Notes: generated by a model not told the origin, from the letters alone. 64,000 nt of DNA from Bartonella harrusi (GCF_024297065.1 NZ_CP101114.1:1240001-1304000); one strand, 5' to 3'; counted from the first letter of the stretch, positions 50,818-58,221 are shown. A program made the numbers and translations.

Positions 50818-51218
50818 CTATGCGTTTAAATGCTAGTGAGATTTTATTAGCGGCAGCATTCTTGATGTTTATAGTGTTGCTTTTTAGCGGGGTGATGTTT
50901 CGTTTTGCATTGCATTATCGTGACCAAGTTAAAGCGCTTAAAGAGCAGCTCATAACTTTAAAAAACAGTATGAAAGCTGTTGATAAACAATACACATGGG
51001 CAATGAGTAAAGCTTCAAAAAACGTGGCAAAGACAGTTAGTGATCGGAATATTGCGGTAAAAGAGCGAGATGAGACTATTACAGCATTGAGACAAGATCT
51101 TGAGTGGTATGGTGAGATGCTTAAAGCACGCGATGAGGAAATTGAAAAACTGAAACAAGATCTAAAGATGCGTAGTGAAGTGGTTAAAACGCCATCCCAT
51201 AAGAAGAAAAGAAAGTGA
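50814..51218 (+). CDS. Membrane-anchored coiled-coil phage protein (134 aa)
   Basis: The protein has one N-terminal membrane helix (ILLAAAFLMFIVLLFSGVMF), then a long charged helix of coiled-coil type (QVKALKEQLITLKNSMKAVD ... LKARDEEIEKLKQDLK), ending in a basic tail. The architecture resembles phage Rz/i-spanin-like or generic accessory proteins, but its location in the early region makes lysis unlikely. Function is unknown. The start overlaps the MazZ-like gene (ATGA), and small membrane genes follow. Confidence 0.7.
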   Translation: MTMRLNASEILLAAAFLMFIVLLFSGVMFRFALHYRDQVKALKEQLITLKNSMKAVDKQYTWAMSKASKNVAKTVSDRNIAVKERDETITALRQDLEWYGEMLKARDEEIEKLKQDLKMRSEVVKTPSHKKKRK

Positions 51219-51228
51219 GGAAAAAAAG

Positions 51229-51411
51229 ATGAGTGAGACAGAGATAGCTTTAGGTATTGTATTTGTGATCTCTGATTTAATTATAATCTCCGTTGTTGTC
51301 GCGGAAATATTAAACAAAAAGAATGATAAACTCCGTGAGATCATTTCGAAAAAACAGAAAATTTTACACGATTTGAAAATGCATATCTTTAAGAATGGGG
51401 TGGGAACATGA
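51229..51411 (+). CDS. Small membrane protein (60 aa), unknown
   Basis: The frame starts MSETEIALGIVFVISDLIII after GTGAGGAAAAAAAG. One membrane helix is followed by a short charged helix (LNKKNDKLREIISKKQKILH). It has the same plan as the genes on either side. Its stop overlaps the next ATG by 4 bp, so it is part of a coupled chain. No family is recognised. Confidence 0.65.
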   Translation: MSETEIALGIVFVISDLIIISVVVAEILNKKNDKLREIISKKQKILHDLKMHIFKNGVGT

Positions 51412-51608
51412 ATCTAGGTGAATTAATACTCTACTTATTCATATCAATAAATGTAGTGTTTTTTACTGCAATGATGGTTTTTATATTTTTAGTTGCACCG
51501 ATTTACATAGTGTATACTTCTGCGCAACCCGTCATAAAAAAGAAGAAAATTCTTAAGGAATTAGATGCTGAGATTGAGAGTTTAAAACACAAGATTAATG
51601 AGAAGTAG
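51408..51608 (+). CDS. Small membrane protein (66 aa), unknown
   Basis: It begins MNLGELILYLFISINVVFFT and carries one long hydrophobic stretch or two short helices, then a charged helix (KKKKILKELDAEIESLKHKI). It is the third consecutive small protein with an N-terminal anchor and a C-terminal coiled coil, suggesting that they act together or derive from duplication. No family is recognised. Confidence 0.65.
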   Translation: MNLGELILYLFISINVVFFTAMMVFIFLVAPIYIVYTSAQPVIKKKKILKELDAEIESLKHKINEK

Positions 51609-51623
51609 GTACTGGTAATTTAG

Positions 51624-52082
51624 ATGTCTCATACAATTCTTTGCCTTGATCTAGGTACCAAAACGGGCTGGGCAATATGCGGTGCAGATGGTCACATATT
51701 CAGTGGCACGGTTAATTTTCAATCACGCCGTTTTGCAGGCGGGGGTATGCGTTATCTGCGCTTTAAACAATGGCTTACAGAAATGAAATCAACAGCCGGT
51801 AGTATTGATGCCGTGTATTTTGAAGAAGTGCGCCGGCATGTTGGTACTGATGCGGCGCATGTTTACGGTGGTTTTCTAGGTCATTTAACAGCTTGGTGTG
51901 AACATCATGAGATACCTTATGAAGGCATCCCTGTTGGCATAATTAAGAAGGCAACGACAGGAAAAGGAAATACCTCAAAAGAAGAGATAATACAGGCGAT
52001 GTGTGCAAAGGAACACAAGCCTAAGGATGATAATGAAGCGGATGCTTTAGCAATTTTAGATTTAATGAAAGAAGGGGAATAA
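51624..52082 (+). CDS. RuvC-like Holliday junction resolvase (phage type)
   Basis: This 152-aa protein has an RNase H fold: CLDLGTKTGWAICGADGHIF (first catalytic Asp), VYFEEVRRHVGTDAAHVYGG (Glu), and KDDNEADALAILDLMKEGE (final D-x-x-D-A type acidic pair). These match phage RuvC-like endonucleases that resolve branched DNA before packaging. It lies directly before the replication genes. It would complement the ERF/YqaJ recombination pair on the other arm. Confidence 0.85.
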   Translation: MSHTILCLDLGTKTGWAICGADGHIFSGTVNFQSRRFAGGGMRYLRFKQWLTEMKSTAGSIDAVYFEEVRRHVGTDAAHVYGGFLGHLTAWCEHHEIPYEGIPVGIIKKATTGKGNTSKEEIIQAMCAKEHKPKDDNEADALAILDLMKEGE

Positions 52083-52085
52083 GTA

Positions 52086-52379
52086 ATGTCTGAAAAAACA
52101 TCTTGGATAAAAATTAATGTAGAAAAATGGCTTCTTGACCTCGCTGCTTTGCCCCCTACTGAAGGCAATATTTACATGAGGTTGCGATTAAGAATGCTAC
52201 ATACTGGCAAACCTCTTACGAACAATTTACGAGCATTGGCTTCATTAGCACGCTGTTCAATTGACGAGCTTAATGATGCATTTGATCTCTTATCTGAAAC
52301 TGGACACATCTTTCTTTTGGATGACGAACATATCTGGAGTGTAGATGTTGAAGAAGAGCTAAAAAATAACACGCAATAA
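52086..52379 (+). CDS. DUF1376/YdaU-like small phage protein
   Basis: The 97-aa protein begins MSEKTSWIKINVEKWLLDLA, then LPPTEGNIYMRLRLRMLHTG and RCSIDELNDAFDLLSETGHI. It is a single winged-helix-like module equivalent to the N-terminal domain of the next gene (VGCSVQTFKKSLEKLIRKKL). It is probably a replication-associated DUF1376 relative. Both may have arisen by duplication. Confidence 0.7.
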   Translation: MSEKTSWIKINVEKWLLDLAALPPTEGNIYMRLRLRMLHTGKPLTNNLRALASLARCSIDELNDAFDLLSETGHIFLLDDEHIWSVDVEEELKNNTQ

Positions 52380-52419
52380 TCAGAAGCCATATGGCATAAG
52401 CACAAGAAAGAACAAGAGA

Positions 52420-53520
52420 ATGGCTAATCAATTACCTTGGGTCCGTAATTTTTATCAAGAGTGGATTATGGACTTTGCTGGTACTGATGCAGCAGAGAAA
52501 GCTACTTATAGTACACTCACTGCTCTCATGTATCGAGCCTGTGAACCGATTTATGATGACACTTCTGCTTTAGCACGCATTGTTGGTTGTTCAGTGCAAA
52601 CGTTTAAAAAATCATTAGAAAAACTCATTCGAAAAAAATTAATTCTTCAATTAGAAGATGGCAATTTGTGGAGTACACAAGTCGAAGAAGAATTAAAAAA
52701 TTGTAATGAAAATTTAAACAGGCTTTCGGAAAAAGCTATCAAAGCTGCAAACACTAGGAAAAATAAGCAGAAAGATAATGCATCAAAAGAATATGATGCG
52801 TCTATCATGACATCATCACAAGATCATGATGATGTCATCATGACCTCATCACGACAACACATTAACAATAACATTAACAGTTATAATAAAAAAACTAACA
52901 CTATCGTGTTAGCAAAAAAAGAAATTGATTTTGAAGATTTAGAAACAAACGAACAGGTTGACGAGCCTTCAGAAGATCATGATTGCGAAAAGCGAGCAGA
53001 TGCAATCGAAACGGTGGCAGAGGATCAACCTCTCATTCACGAGCAAGAAAACGTTCCCAAAAAAGCCAAGCGTTCTCAAACCAATCGTGGTTGTCGATTA
53101 CCGGACGATTTTGAACCTAATTTGCAATACGCAATCGATAAAGGCTTAACGCATGATGAGGCGCTGTTAGAAGTAGAACGCTTCAGAAATTTTTGGCAGG
53201 CGAAATCAGGAAAGGATACGACCAAAAGCGATTGGCAAAAGGCGTGGTACAGTTGGATTACACATCCGGATTATGGACTATTAGCCAAGAAAAAAGAAAA
53301 ATTAGAAAGGGAAAAACGGTATGGAAAACCGATCATTGAAAACACGAGAGAACAGCGCGGTAAATCTTATCGAGTTGCACAATACATGTCCGATATCAAA
53401 AATTCAGACAGTGCGTACAAGTTTTTATTCGAGGACGATGAAAGAACCACCATTCCTTTGGTTACCGGGACAAAAACCCTCGATTGCAGAAGCGGAGAGA
53501 ATTACCTCATTAGCCAATGA
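52420..53520 (+). CDS. DUF1376-type phage replication protein
   Basis: This 366-aa protein has an N-terminal DUF1376/YdaU winged-helix module (WVRNFYQEWIMDFAGTDAAE, ALARIVGCSVQTFKKSLEKL), a long polar linker rich in D/S/N (residues 110-230), and a C-terminal DnaT-like module (CRLPDDFEPNLQYAIDKGLT, RFRNFWQAKSGKDTTKSDWQ, KAWYSWITH). The combination is typical of phage replication initiators that load helicase. The putative origin could lie inside the repeats around 52800-52910 (ATGATGTCATCATGAC-type). The next gene overlaps its end by 83 bp. Confidence 0.8.
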   Translation: MANQLPWVRNFYQEWIMDFAGTDAAEKATYSTLTALMYRACEPIYDDTSALARIVGCSVQTFKKSLEKLIRKKLILQLEDGNLWSTQVEEELKNCNENLNRLSEKAIKAANTRKNKQKDNASKEYDASIMTSSQDHDDVIMTSSRQHINNNINSYNKKTNTIVLAKKEIDFEDLETNEQVDEPSEDHDCEKRADAIETVAEDQPLIHEQENVPKKAKRSQTNRGCRLPDDFEPNLQYAIDKGLTHDEALLEVERFRNFWQAKSGKDTTKSDWQKAWYSWITHPDYGLLAKKKEKLEREKRYGKPIIENTREQRGKSYRVAQYMSDIKNSDSAYKFLFEDDERTTIPLVTGTKTLDCRSGENYLISQ

Positions 53521-53941
53521 TGCGTTGAAAAAACTTGAAAACAAAGCAACTGAAGAGGAAATCCAAACCACGTATCTAGTGTTGTCAAATGGTCTCAAAA
53601 GCCCATCAGAATATGATGAAAAATCAACAGCGCTTGCGTATTTTTACACGCTGGACGGTATAAGCAGCTGGGCATTGCAAACGGCAACAAAGAACGCTTT
53701 GAGAGGCAAAGCAGAAGGTTTAAATGCAACTTTTATGCCATCAACAGCCGATTTTTATCGCTATTGTGAACAGCTTGAAAGCAACATACACATGAATATC
53801 GATTACCTCGTTAGAAGCCTTCAAAAACCTGAGATACAGGACAAAGGGAAAGAGATGCCTTTAACACCAGAGGGTGCAGAAAAGTTTGAAGCAGAGCTGA
53901 GTGAAGTTTTAAAGGGTCTTGAAGACGAGATAGCAAAATAG
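53438..53941 (+). CDS. Unknown phage replication-region protein (167 aa)
   Basis: It starts MKEPPFLWLPGQKPSIAEAE after a GAGGACG ribosome binding site inside the preceding gene. It is an all-helical soluble protein (ITSLANDALKKLENKATEEE, FYTLDGISSWALQTATKNAL, MPSTADFYRYCEQLE). The position after a DnaT-like initiator and the G-LNATFMPSTADF segment recall helicase-loader partners in Hyphomicrobiales phages, but there is no P-loop. Function is unproven. Confidence 0.72.
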   Translation: MKEPPFLWLPGQKPSIAEAERITSLANDALKKLENKATEEEIQTTYLVLSNGLKSPSEYDEKSTALAYFYTLDGISSWALQTATKNALRGKAEGLNATFMPSTADFYRYCEQLESNIHMNIDYLVRSLQKPEIQDKGKEMPLTPEGAEKFEAELSEVLKGLEDEIAK

Positions 53942-54105
53942 TGAAAAGTGCTGATCATTTTGTGATTGGATATGTGTTTAAATCGACAAAAAGAGACCAT
54001 ACAAAGCAATCTAAAGATTTTTTGATGCCCAAACATAAAAATCTAAAAACGCTCTGTACAGTCAATTTTGAGGCAAATAGACCAAGTGGTAAAATTATGG
54101 ACTAA
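53941..54105 (+). CDS. Possible small phage protein, GTG start (54 aa)
   Basis: A GTG sharing a base with the previous stop opens a frame beginning (M)KSADHFVIGYVFKSTKRDH and ending RPSGKIMD. It is basic and soluble. The coupling by one-base overlap supports it, but no family is recognised and it is short. Confidence 0.35.
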   Translation: MKSADHFVIGYVFKSTKRDHTKQSKDFLMPKHKNLKTLCTVNFEANRPSGKIMD

Positions 54106-54109
54106 AAAC

Positions 54110-54448
54110 ATGAGAATTTTCAAAGATTTGTTTTTAACAAAACGTAAGCAACCGCAAAAAAAATTTGTTGCAACAGCTGTCGGATATGTACCATGGGGGG
54201 ATGGAGCAGCTGAATATTTTTACAATCTCTACGAATACGAAGATGGCGCAAGAGAGTGTGAAAAATTTGATGGTGGGCAGTATTACACTATACCAAAAAA
54301 TGCAGATTACAGTACCAAAGCGCAAGTGAAAGCATGGCTATATGGTGGTAGAGTGCCTAAAAGCGTCCTGAATTACGAGCCCCTCATAGATGAAATCAAC
54401 AAGGAAATTAAAGCCCTTGCAACCCAAAAGGACACGATAAAATGCTAG
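54110..54448 (+). CDS. Unknown phage protein (112 aa)
   Basis: The frame from ATG 54110 starts MRIFKDLFLTKRKQPQKKFV and continues ATAVGYVPWGDGAAEYFYNL and KADYS-type sequence (NADYSTKAQVKAWLYGGRVP). The ribosome binding site is weak; an upstream TTG at 54068 would add 14 codons. It is soluble, with several aromatic residues. No family is recognised. It precedes the structured leader of the Rha gene. Confidence 0.55.
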   Translation: MRIFKDLFLTKRKQPQKKFVATAVGYVPWGDGAAEYFYNLYEYEDGARECEKFDGGQYYTIPKNADYSTKAQVKAWLYGGRVPKSVLNYEPLIDEINKEIKALATQKDTIKC

Positions 54449-54465
54449 ATGATTTCATGAACAGC

Positions 54466-54493
54466 TTGACAAATTTTTTAAAGCTATTAGGTT
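54466..54493 (+). promoter_or_regulatory. Possible promoter of the Rha leader
   Basis: A consensus TTGACA (54466-54471) lies about 25 bp before the conserved AGGT of hairpin I, as in the two AntA leaders. The -10 (TAGGTT, 54488-54493) is poor and overlaps the first arm of hairpin I. Confidence 0.4.
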
Positions 54494-54682
54494 ACAAGGT
54501 AGGCTTAAAACACCTGTAACCAATCGGTTCAACAGTATCCCGAAAGATCTGTTGCTCTTCATTTAATTAGTCCAGGGTCTTCACGTGGATGTCCAAGGGT
54601 AACCTAAAGACGTGAAGGACTGAATTGGTTCGGTTGTTTTAGCCCTGGATACTTAAACTTTTAAAACAAAGGAACCAATATT
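54490..54682 (+). ncRNA. Structured leader RNA of the Rha gene (copy 3 of the CCGAAA-loop family)
   Basis: Hairpin I is GGTTAC-(A)-AGGT with ACCT-GTAACC (54490-54521). Hairpin II is CAACAG-U-AUC, loop CCGAAA, GAU-CUGUUG (54530-54554). Stem III pairs CTTCACGT (54579-54586) with ACGTGAAG (54610-54617), extended by AGTC/GACT. ATTGGTTC (54624-54631) plus TTGTTTT pair with AAAACAA plus GAACCAAT (54663-54679) and enclose the ribosome binding site AAAGGA. AACCAAT at 54518-54524 competes for ATTGGTT. Hairpins I and II are shared with the leaders at 62.2 and 63.4 kb. Structure was found by eye. Confidence 0.6.
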
Positions 54683-55156
54683 ATGAATACTTTAGTACAT
54701 ACTCAAACTACGTTAACAATGTCTAGCCGTGAAATTGCAAAGTTGTGCGATAAAAGGCATGACAATATTGTAAGAGATATTCGGCAAATATGTACTGACC
54801 TCAAAATTGAGGTGAGTGCATTTCAAGGAACTTATAAGGATTCTACAGAACGTAAATTAGTCTGCTACAACCTTCCTAAACGTGAATGCCTTATTTTATT
54901 CGGGGTATAGTACAGTGTTACGTGCTAAGATCATTGATCGCTGGATAGAACTTGAGAGACAAACACAAACCGATTATGATAATGATACACGCTTTGATGA
55001 TTTTAACTATCTTCGCCAATATGTTTTGACAAATTATCCTAAAATCATGGGTATAATTTTTGGTCGTCTTTTAAAAATAGATGAAATTGAAAAAGAGCTT
55101 GATCATTACAAATCCGTCACAAAAGAAGCTAAGCGCGTTTTAACGAAGGTGTCGTC
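54683..55156 (+). pseudogene. Rha-type antirepressor, frameshifted
   Basis: The frame starts MNTLVHTQTTLTMSSREIAK, then LCDKRHDNIVRDIRQICTDL and LVCYNLPKRECLILF, and stops at 54910. The shifted frame from about 54890 continues [20 protein letters not shown], so a base has been lost within [11 protein letters not shown]. The C-terminal part (DYDNDTRFDDFNYLRQYVL ... TKEAKRVLTK) resembles the AntA protein at 62.5 kb. The original end VKAA with a stop at about 55156 lies in a further frame, so there may be two shifts. Confidence 0.75.
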
Positions 55157-55178
55157 AAGGCAGCGTAAACAGACGCCT

Positions 55179-55203
55179 AGGCGCGGCGGGGGCGCCTCTT
55201 TTC
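55179..55203 (+). terminator. Rho-independent terminator after the Rha gene
   Basis: The GC-rich stem AGGCGC (55179-55184) / GCGCCT (55192-55197) is followed by CTTTTTTC-like sequence (CTCTTTTC). It stands out strongly against the AT-rich background and follows the Rha gene. Confidence 0.65.
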
Positions 55204-55249
55204 AAATTCTTATTAAAATTTTATCAACTATTAGATTAGGAACTTACCT

Positions 55250-55564
55250 ATGACCACTATAAATGTATCTAAAAAATATGAATTTACAGATAAAACCAGA
55301 AAAATTGAAAGTGTCACACTTTATCGCATTCGTGCCTTAAGAGATTTTGGAAATGTTAAGGCTGGTGATCTTGGTGGTTTTATTGAAAAAGAAGAAAACC
55401 TCTCTCATGATGGCAATTGCTGGGTTTATGATGATGCTATAGTTGCAATGAATGCCGTCATTTCTGAAAATGCAAAAATATTTGGCAATGCGTATGTTCG
55501 TAATGAAGTGAGTGGTGATGTTATAATCAATAGTCGTGAAAAAACTTTAGAACACGTAGTATAA
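55250..55564 (+). CDS. Hexapeptide-repeat phage protein, short copy C
   Basis: This is a 104-aa relative of the proteins at 47.3-48.3 kb. The N-terminal module is shared (KKYEFTDKTRKIESVTLYRI, RALRDFGNVKAGDLGGFIEK, ENLSHDGNCWVYDDAIVAMN), but only about five hexapeptide units follow (VISENA, KIFGNA, YVRNEV, SGDVII) before a new tail NSREKTLEHVV. The repeat region has probably been shortened by deletion between units. It follows the Rha gene, as copy B follows the other Rha gene. Confidence 0.75.
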   Translation: MTTINVSKKYEFTDKTRKIESVTLYRIRALRDFGNVKAGDLGGFIEKEENLSHDGNCWVYDDAIVAMNAVISENAKIFGNAYVRNEVSGDVIINSREKTLEHVV

Positions 55565-55569
55565 ATAAT

Positions 55570-55589
55570 GGCACGGGGGGTGCCTTTTT
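55570..55589 (+). terminator. Rho-independent terminator after copy C
   Basis: GGCAC (55570-55574), a GGGGG loop, GTGCC (55580-55584) and TTTTTA follow the stop by 5 bp. This is a compact and convincing terminator. Confidence 0.75.
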
Positions 55590-55595
55590 ATTACA

Positions 55596-55627
55596 AAAAA
55601 GCCGTGTCATATAACGACGCGGCTTTA
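55596..55627. terminator. Second hairpin, possibly bidirectional terminator
   Basis: AAAAGCCGTGT and ACGACGCGGCTTT form an imperfect stem flanked by A-rich and T/A-rich runs. It could end transcription in either direction. The remaining gap to 55871 is AT-rich with nothing else recognised. Confidence 0.45.
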
Positions 55628-55871
55628 ATTAAAAAAAAATAAACAATTGAAAAGTAAAAAATGGGATTCATATTGTAGATTCAATATGTTATAATGATTT
55701 TATTTGTGATTACAACCCGTAATGTATTAATACTTTTATATTGTGTAAGATTTCAGTTCATTCCCATATAAGGATTTCAAGTAGATGCAAGAGAAGACAA
55801 GGTGGTTTGTAACTTTATATAAAAAAATAATTTAAGAAATTGAGATCATAATTTTTCTAGGGGAAATAGAT

Positions 55872-56407
55872 ATGTTTACACATAAGCAGCTAAGAGCCTT
55901 GTTAGGCGTTATAAGTTTTATATTTTTATGTTTTTTAGGAATAAAAAAAATATTGACTTTATTCAGACTATTTTGACATTCGCGTCTGTTTCTTTGGTAA
56001 TAGTAACAATTGTTTTTGCAATTTTATGCAATTCTCATATTCCTTATGAATTGCAAAATAATCTAAAATATCAATGCGGCAATACAACAGGTTGGCAGAG
56101 ATTAACACGTGATTTACAACAATATATGCATAGGCTCTTAAAGCTCATAACTTTAGCGCTTGTCGTTTTAATTTTTCCAAATAGTTATAAAGAAACGGTT
56201 TCTTTGCCCGTCATTTCTCAGTACGTAGAGCACAAGCTTTCTTTTTCATTGGATAGTGTACTTTGGTACTTAGATATTGCTCTTTGGTATTTAAATATTG
56301 TACTTTGGTATTCTTTCTTAGTCTGTGTATTATTTCTTATTTTACGTACACGCAGTTTGATAAATATATCTATTTACACACTACAGTGCTCCATTAAAAA
56401 GCCATAG
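55872..56407 (+). pseudogene. Membrane protein with WYL heptad repeats, frameshifted in an A-run
   Basis: The best start is ATG 55872 after AGGGGAAATAGAT, giving MFTHKQLRALLGVISFIFLC and FLGIKK before an early stop. One base shift in the A8 run at about 55945 leads into the long frame NIDFIQTILTFASVSLVIVT to 56407. The combined protein would have three to four membrane helices. A three-fold 7-residue repeat (VLWYLDI, ALWYLNI, VLWYSFL) lies near residue 130. If the sequence is right, a shorter protein from 55928 is conceivable but has no ribosome binding site. Function is unknown. Confidence 0.55.
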
Positions 56408-57251
56408 TAAAATTTCCGATTTTACACTTTAATTCTTCTTTTACAGAGTCTTTATTATACATACCATTATTATCTTTAGATGCTTTAATATCAATTTTAT
56501 GTTGAAAATTTTCAGTATTAAATATTATATCAAAATCATTATATGTATTTCCAACAAAATATAATTTTTTTAATGCGGGGTTTATTTCATCTTTTTTTAA
56601 AAAGTTCCAAAAAAAATTATTTAAAGTATTTTTTTCTTTAAATTTGATATCCAAGCCGAATTCTATTTCAGAAAAATCATCAGTGGGAAGTCCATCAAGA
56701 GTTTTTTTAGCCATCTCTATCAAGTCTGCTTCTGATGGCATTGTAAAAAAGTCTGATTGTTTTGGTTGTTTATACTTCAGTTTCATTTCTGTAATTGAAC
56801 GCAATATTTTTTCGAACTCTTGCTTATTAACAATGTCAGGTGAGATATCAATCATTCCCTGGGAAAAAGATTCTTTGTAGTATAGTTGCAATAATTTATT
56901 TAGCTTTTTATTTGAAGAAAAAAGAGTGACCTCTTTAGGAATCAAAATTCCAAAATATTGCTGATTCTGTTCAACTAATTTTCTAGGACGTGGGTTAGGA
57001 ATATTTCGAAAGTCGTTTTCGGAATCAATCACCTCAGGATTATAAGGGCTTTTTTCTCCCGTTAAAACATAAATCCAATAACAGATATTCGAGTTCACAA
57101 AGAACTTTTCGATTATTAAGGTAACACATTGATTATCAACTATAGGATGGTATATTCCTTCCTCTAAAAATTTATCAGCACAATTTATATTAGCTAATTC
57201 TGATTCTGTATCTATTTTATATTTATAAGAAAGGAATTTAATGGTATTCAT
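56394..57251 (-). CDS. Unknown prophage accessory protein (285 aa)
   Basis: I do not recognise this protein. It is soluble, Lys/Asn/Phe-rich, and more AT-rich than its neighbours. It begins MNTIKFLSYKYKIDTESELA and ends KIGNFTMAF. The C-terminal part has an acidic run then KIDIKASKDNN (FDIIFNTENFQHKIDIKAS), which loosely recalls the D-(x)n-E/D-x-K core of restriction-like nucleases. It is antisense to its surroundings and convergent with the membrane gene (14-bp overlap). Its isolated position suggests a lysogenic accessory (moron) gene, possibly defence, but that is inference. Confidence 0.65.
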   Translation of the reverse strand: MNTIKFLSYKYKIDTESELANINCADKFLEEGIYHPIVDNQCVTLIIEKFFVNSNICYWIYVLTGEKSPYNPEVIDSENDFRNIPNPRPRKLVEQNQQYFGILIPKEVTLFSSNKKLNKLLQLYYKESFSQGMIDISPDIVNKQEFEKILRSITEMKLKYKQPKQSDFFTMPSEADLIEMAKKTLDGLPTDDFSEIEFGLDIKFKEKNTLNNFFWNFLKKDEINPALKKLYFVGNTYNDFDIIFNTENFQHKIDIKASKDNNGMYNKDSVKEELKCKIGNFTMAF

Positions 57252-57439
57252 AAAGTTAACACAATGTTTATAGTTGTCAGGTTGTGAGTAGTGTACAAGT
57301 TATCTCAGTGATTATGAGAAAGTGGGTTATCTCAGAAATTGTTTAGAATCATTTAGTTAGGAAAAAAAGATATAAGCTTTTAATTGCAAAAGCAACACGA
57401 GTGTTAGAGAACTTTGCAGTGAAAGATGTTAAGTTTTTT

Positions 57440-57736
57440 CTAAAGATGCCCTACTTGCTCTAAAGGTGAAATATGTGGAATTGGGCTATTATGACGCGCT
57501 TGCCAGAGATCATGCTTTTGTTGCAATTTAAGCCAAAATTCCGCATCATTTAACCCCGCCTTTTCTAAGCGTAAAGCTAAGTTGATACTAATCGCTGCAT
57601 GACAATTTAAGACGCGTGATAAAGTTAAACGCGCAACACCAAGACGATTTGCAGCTTCTGTTACTGTTAACCCTAATTCATCAAGCAGCTCTTCTTTCAA
57701 AATACCACCAGGGTGCGGAGGATTGTACATCATCAT
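57440..57736 (-). CDS. higA: HigA-type antitoxin
   Basis: The 98-aa XRE-family antitoxin is of the HigA/VapI type. The signature NPPHPGGILKEELLDELGLT and VTEAANRLGVARLTLSRVLN is the classic HigA start, followed by SINLALRLEKAGLNDAEFWL. It neutralises the HigB toxin encoded 14 bp upstream and should repress their common promoter. The toxin-first gene order is characteristic of higBA. Confidence 0.92.
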   Translation of the reverse strand: MMMYNPPHPGGILKEELLDELGLTVTEAANRLGVARLTLSRVLNCHAAISINLALRLEKAGLNDAEFWLKLQQKHDLWQARHNSPIPHISPLEQVGHL

Positions 57737-57750
57737 AATACCTCAAAAAA

Positions 57751-58032
57751 TCAATGATAATCTTGATAATCAACAAGTTCAACATCTGTCCCAATGAAAC
57801 GAAAGGTAACCCGCCAATTGGCATTGACACGCATTGACCAATAACCTTTTAAATCGCCTGTAAGTTCATGGAGACGATACGATTTTAGGGTTACTTGTTC
57901 AGGAGCTGATATCGTATCTAAAATTACCAAAATATTTGCTAATTTTTTAGCATGAGTGGGTTGTATACCTTTGCAAGACCCTTTTTCGAAAAAGATTTTC
58001 AACCCTTTATGCTTAAAACTAACAATAGCCAT
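57751..58032 (-). CDS. higB: HigB-type mRNA interferase toxin
   Basis: The 93-aa RelE-fold toxin has FKHKGLKIFFEKGSCKGIQP, the LDTISAPEQVTL segment and the conserved end LHELTGDLKGYWSMRVNANW followed by RVTFRF. HigB toxins cut mRNA on the ribosome. It is first in the higBA pair, and the complete ORF looks intact. Confidence 0.92.
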   Translation of the reverse strand: MAIVSFKHKGLKIFFEKGSCKGIQPTHAKKLANILVILDTISAPEQVTLKSYRLHELTGDLKGYWSMRVNANWRVTFRFIGTDVELVDYQDYH

Positions 58033-58044
58033 ATATTTCCCTTT

Positions 58045-58080
58045 TGGTACTTGATACTATACACCATGCACTTATGTCAA
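58045..58080 (-). promoter_or_regulatory. Candidate higBA promoter/operator
   Basis: On the minus strand TTGACA (58075-58080) lies upstream of an imperfect inverted repeat (TGGT...ACCA, 58045-58066) which contains a TATAGT -10-like element at non-ideal spacing. The repeat is a plausible HigA operator. Confidence 0.4.
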
Positions 58081-58154
58081 TCGATCTTTATTTTAAAGAG
58101 TGCTATAAAACATAATTTAATATGTTAAAGAACAATAATATCCTTTTGAATTAT

Positions 58155-58190
58155 TTGATAAAATATACAAATAATGCTAAGATTTAGCAT
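58155..58190 (+). promoter_or_regulatory. ssb promoter overlapped by a perfect inverted repeat
   Basis: TTGATA (58155-58160), a 17-bp spacer and TAAGAT (58178-58183) form a promoter. A perfect 7-bp inverted repeat ATGCTAA-GAT-TTAGCAT (58174-58190) covers the -10 and differs from the TACC operators, so another regulator may act here. Confidence 0.55.
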
Positions 58191-58221
58191 GTATAAAAGC
58201 ACAAATTTAAGGTAAAAAAAC

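Noticed and set aside
52790..52870. ATGATG/CATCAT-rich repeats as a definite replication origin
   Set aside because: They lie in the initiator gene, where phage origins often are, but they encode a polar linker and show no clear iteron spacing, so I do not call an origin.
54449..54682. Possible tRNA or tmRNA-like gene before the Rha gene
   Set aside because: The hairpins do not form a cloverleaf with conserved T-arm and CCA; the shared CCGAAA-loop hairpins fit a leader RNA family better.
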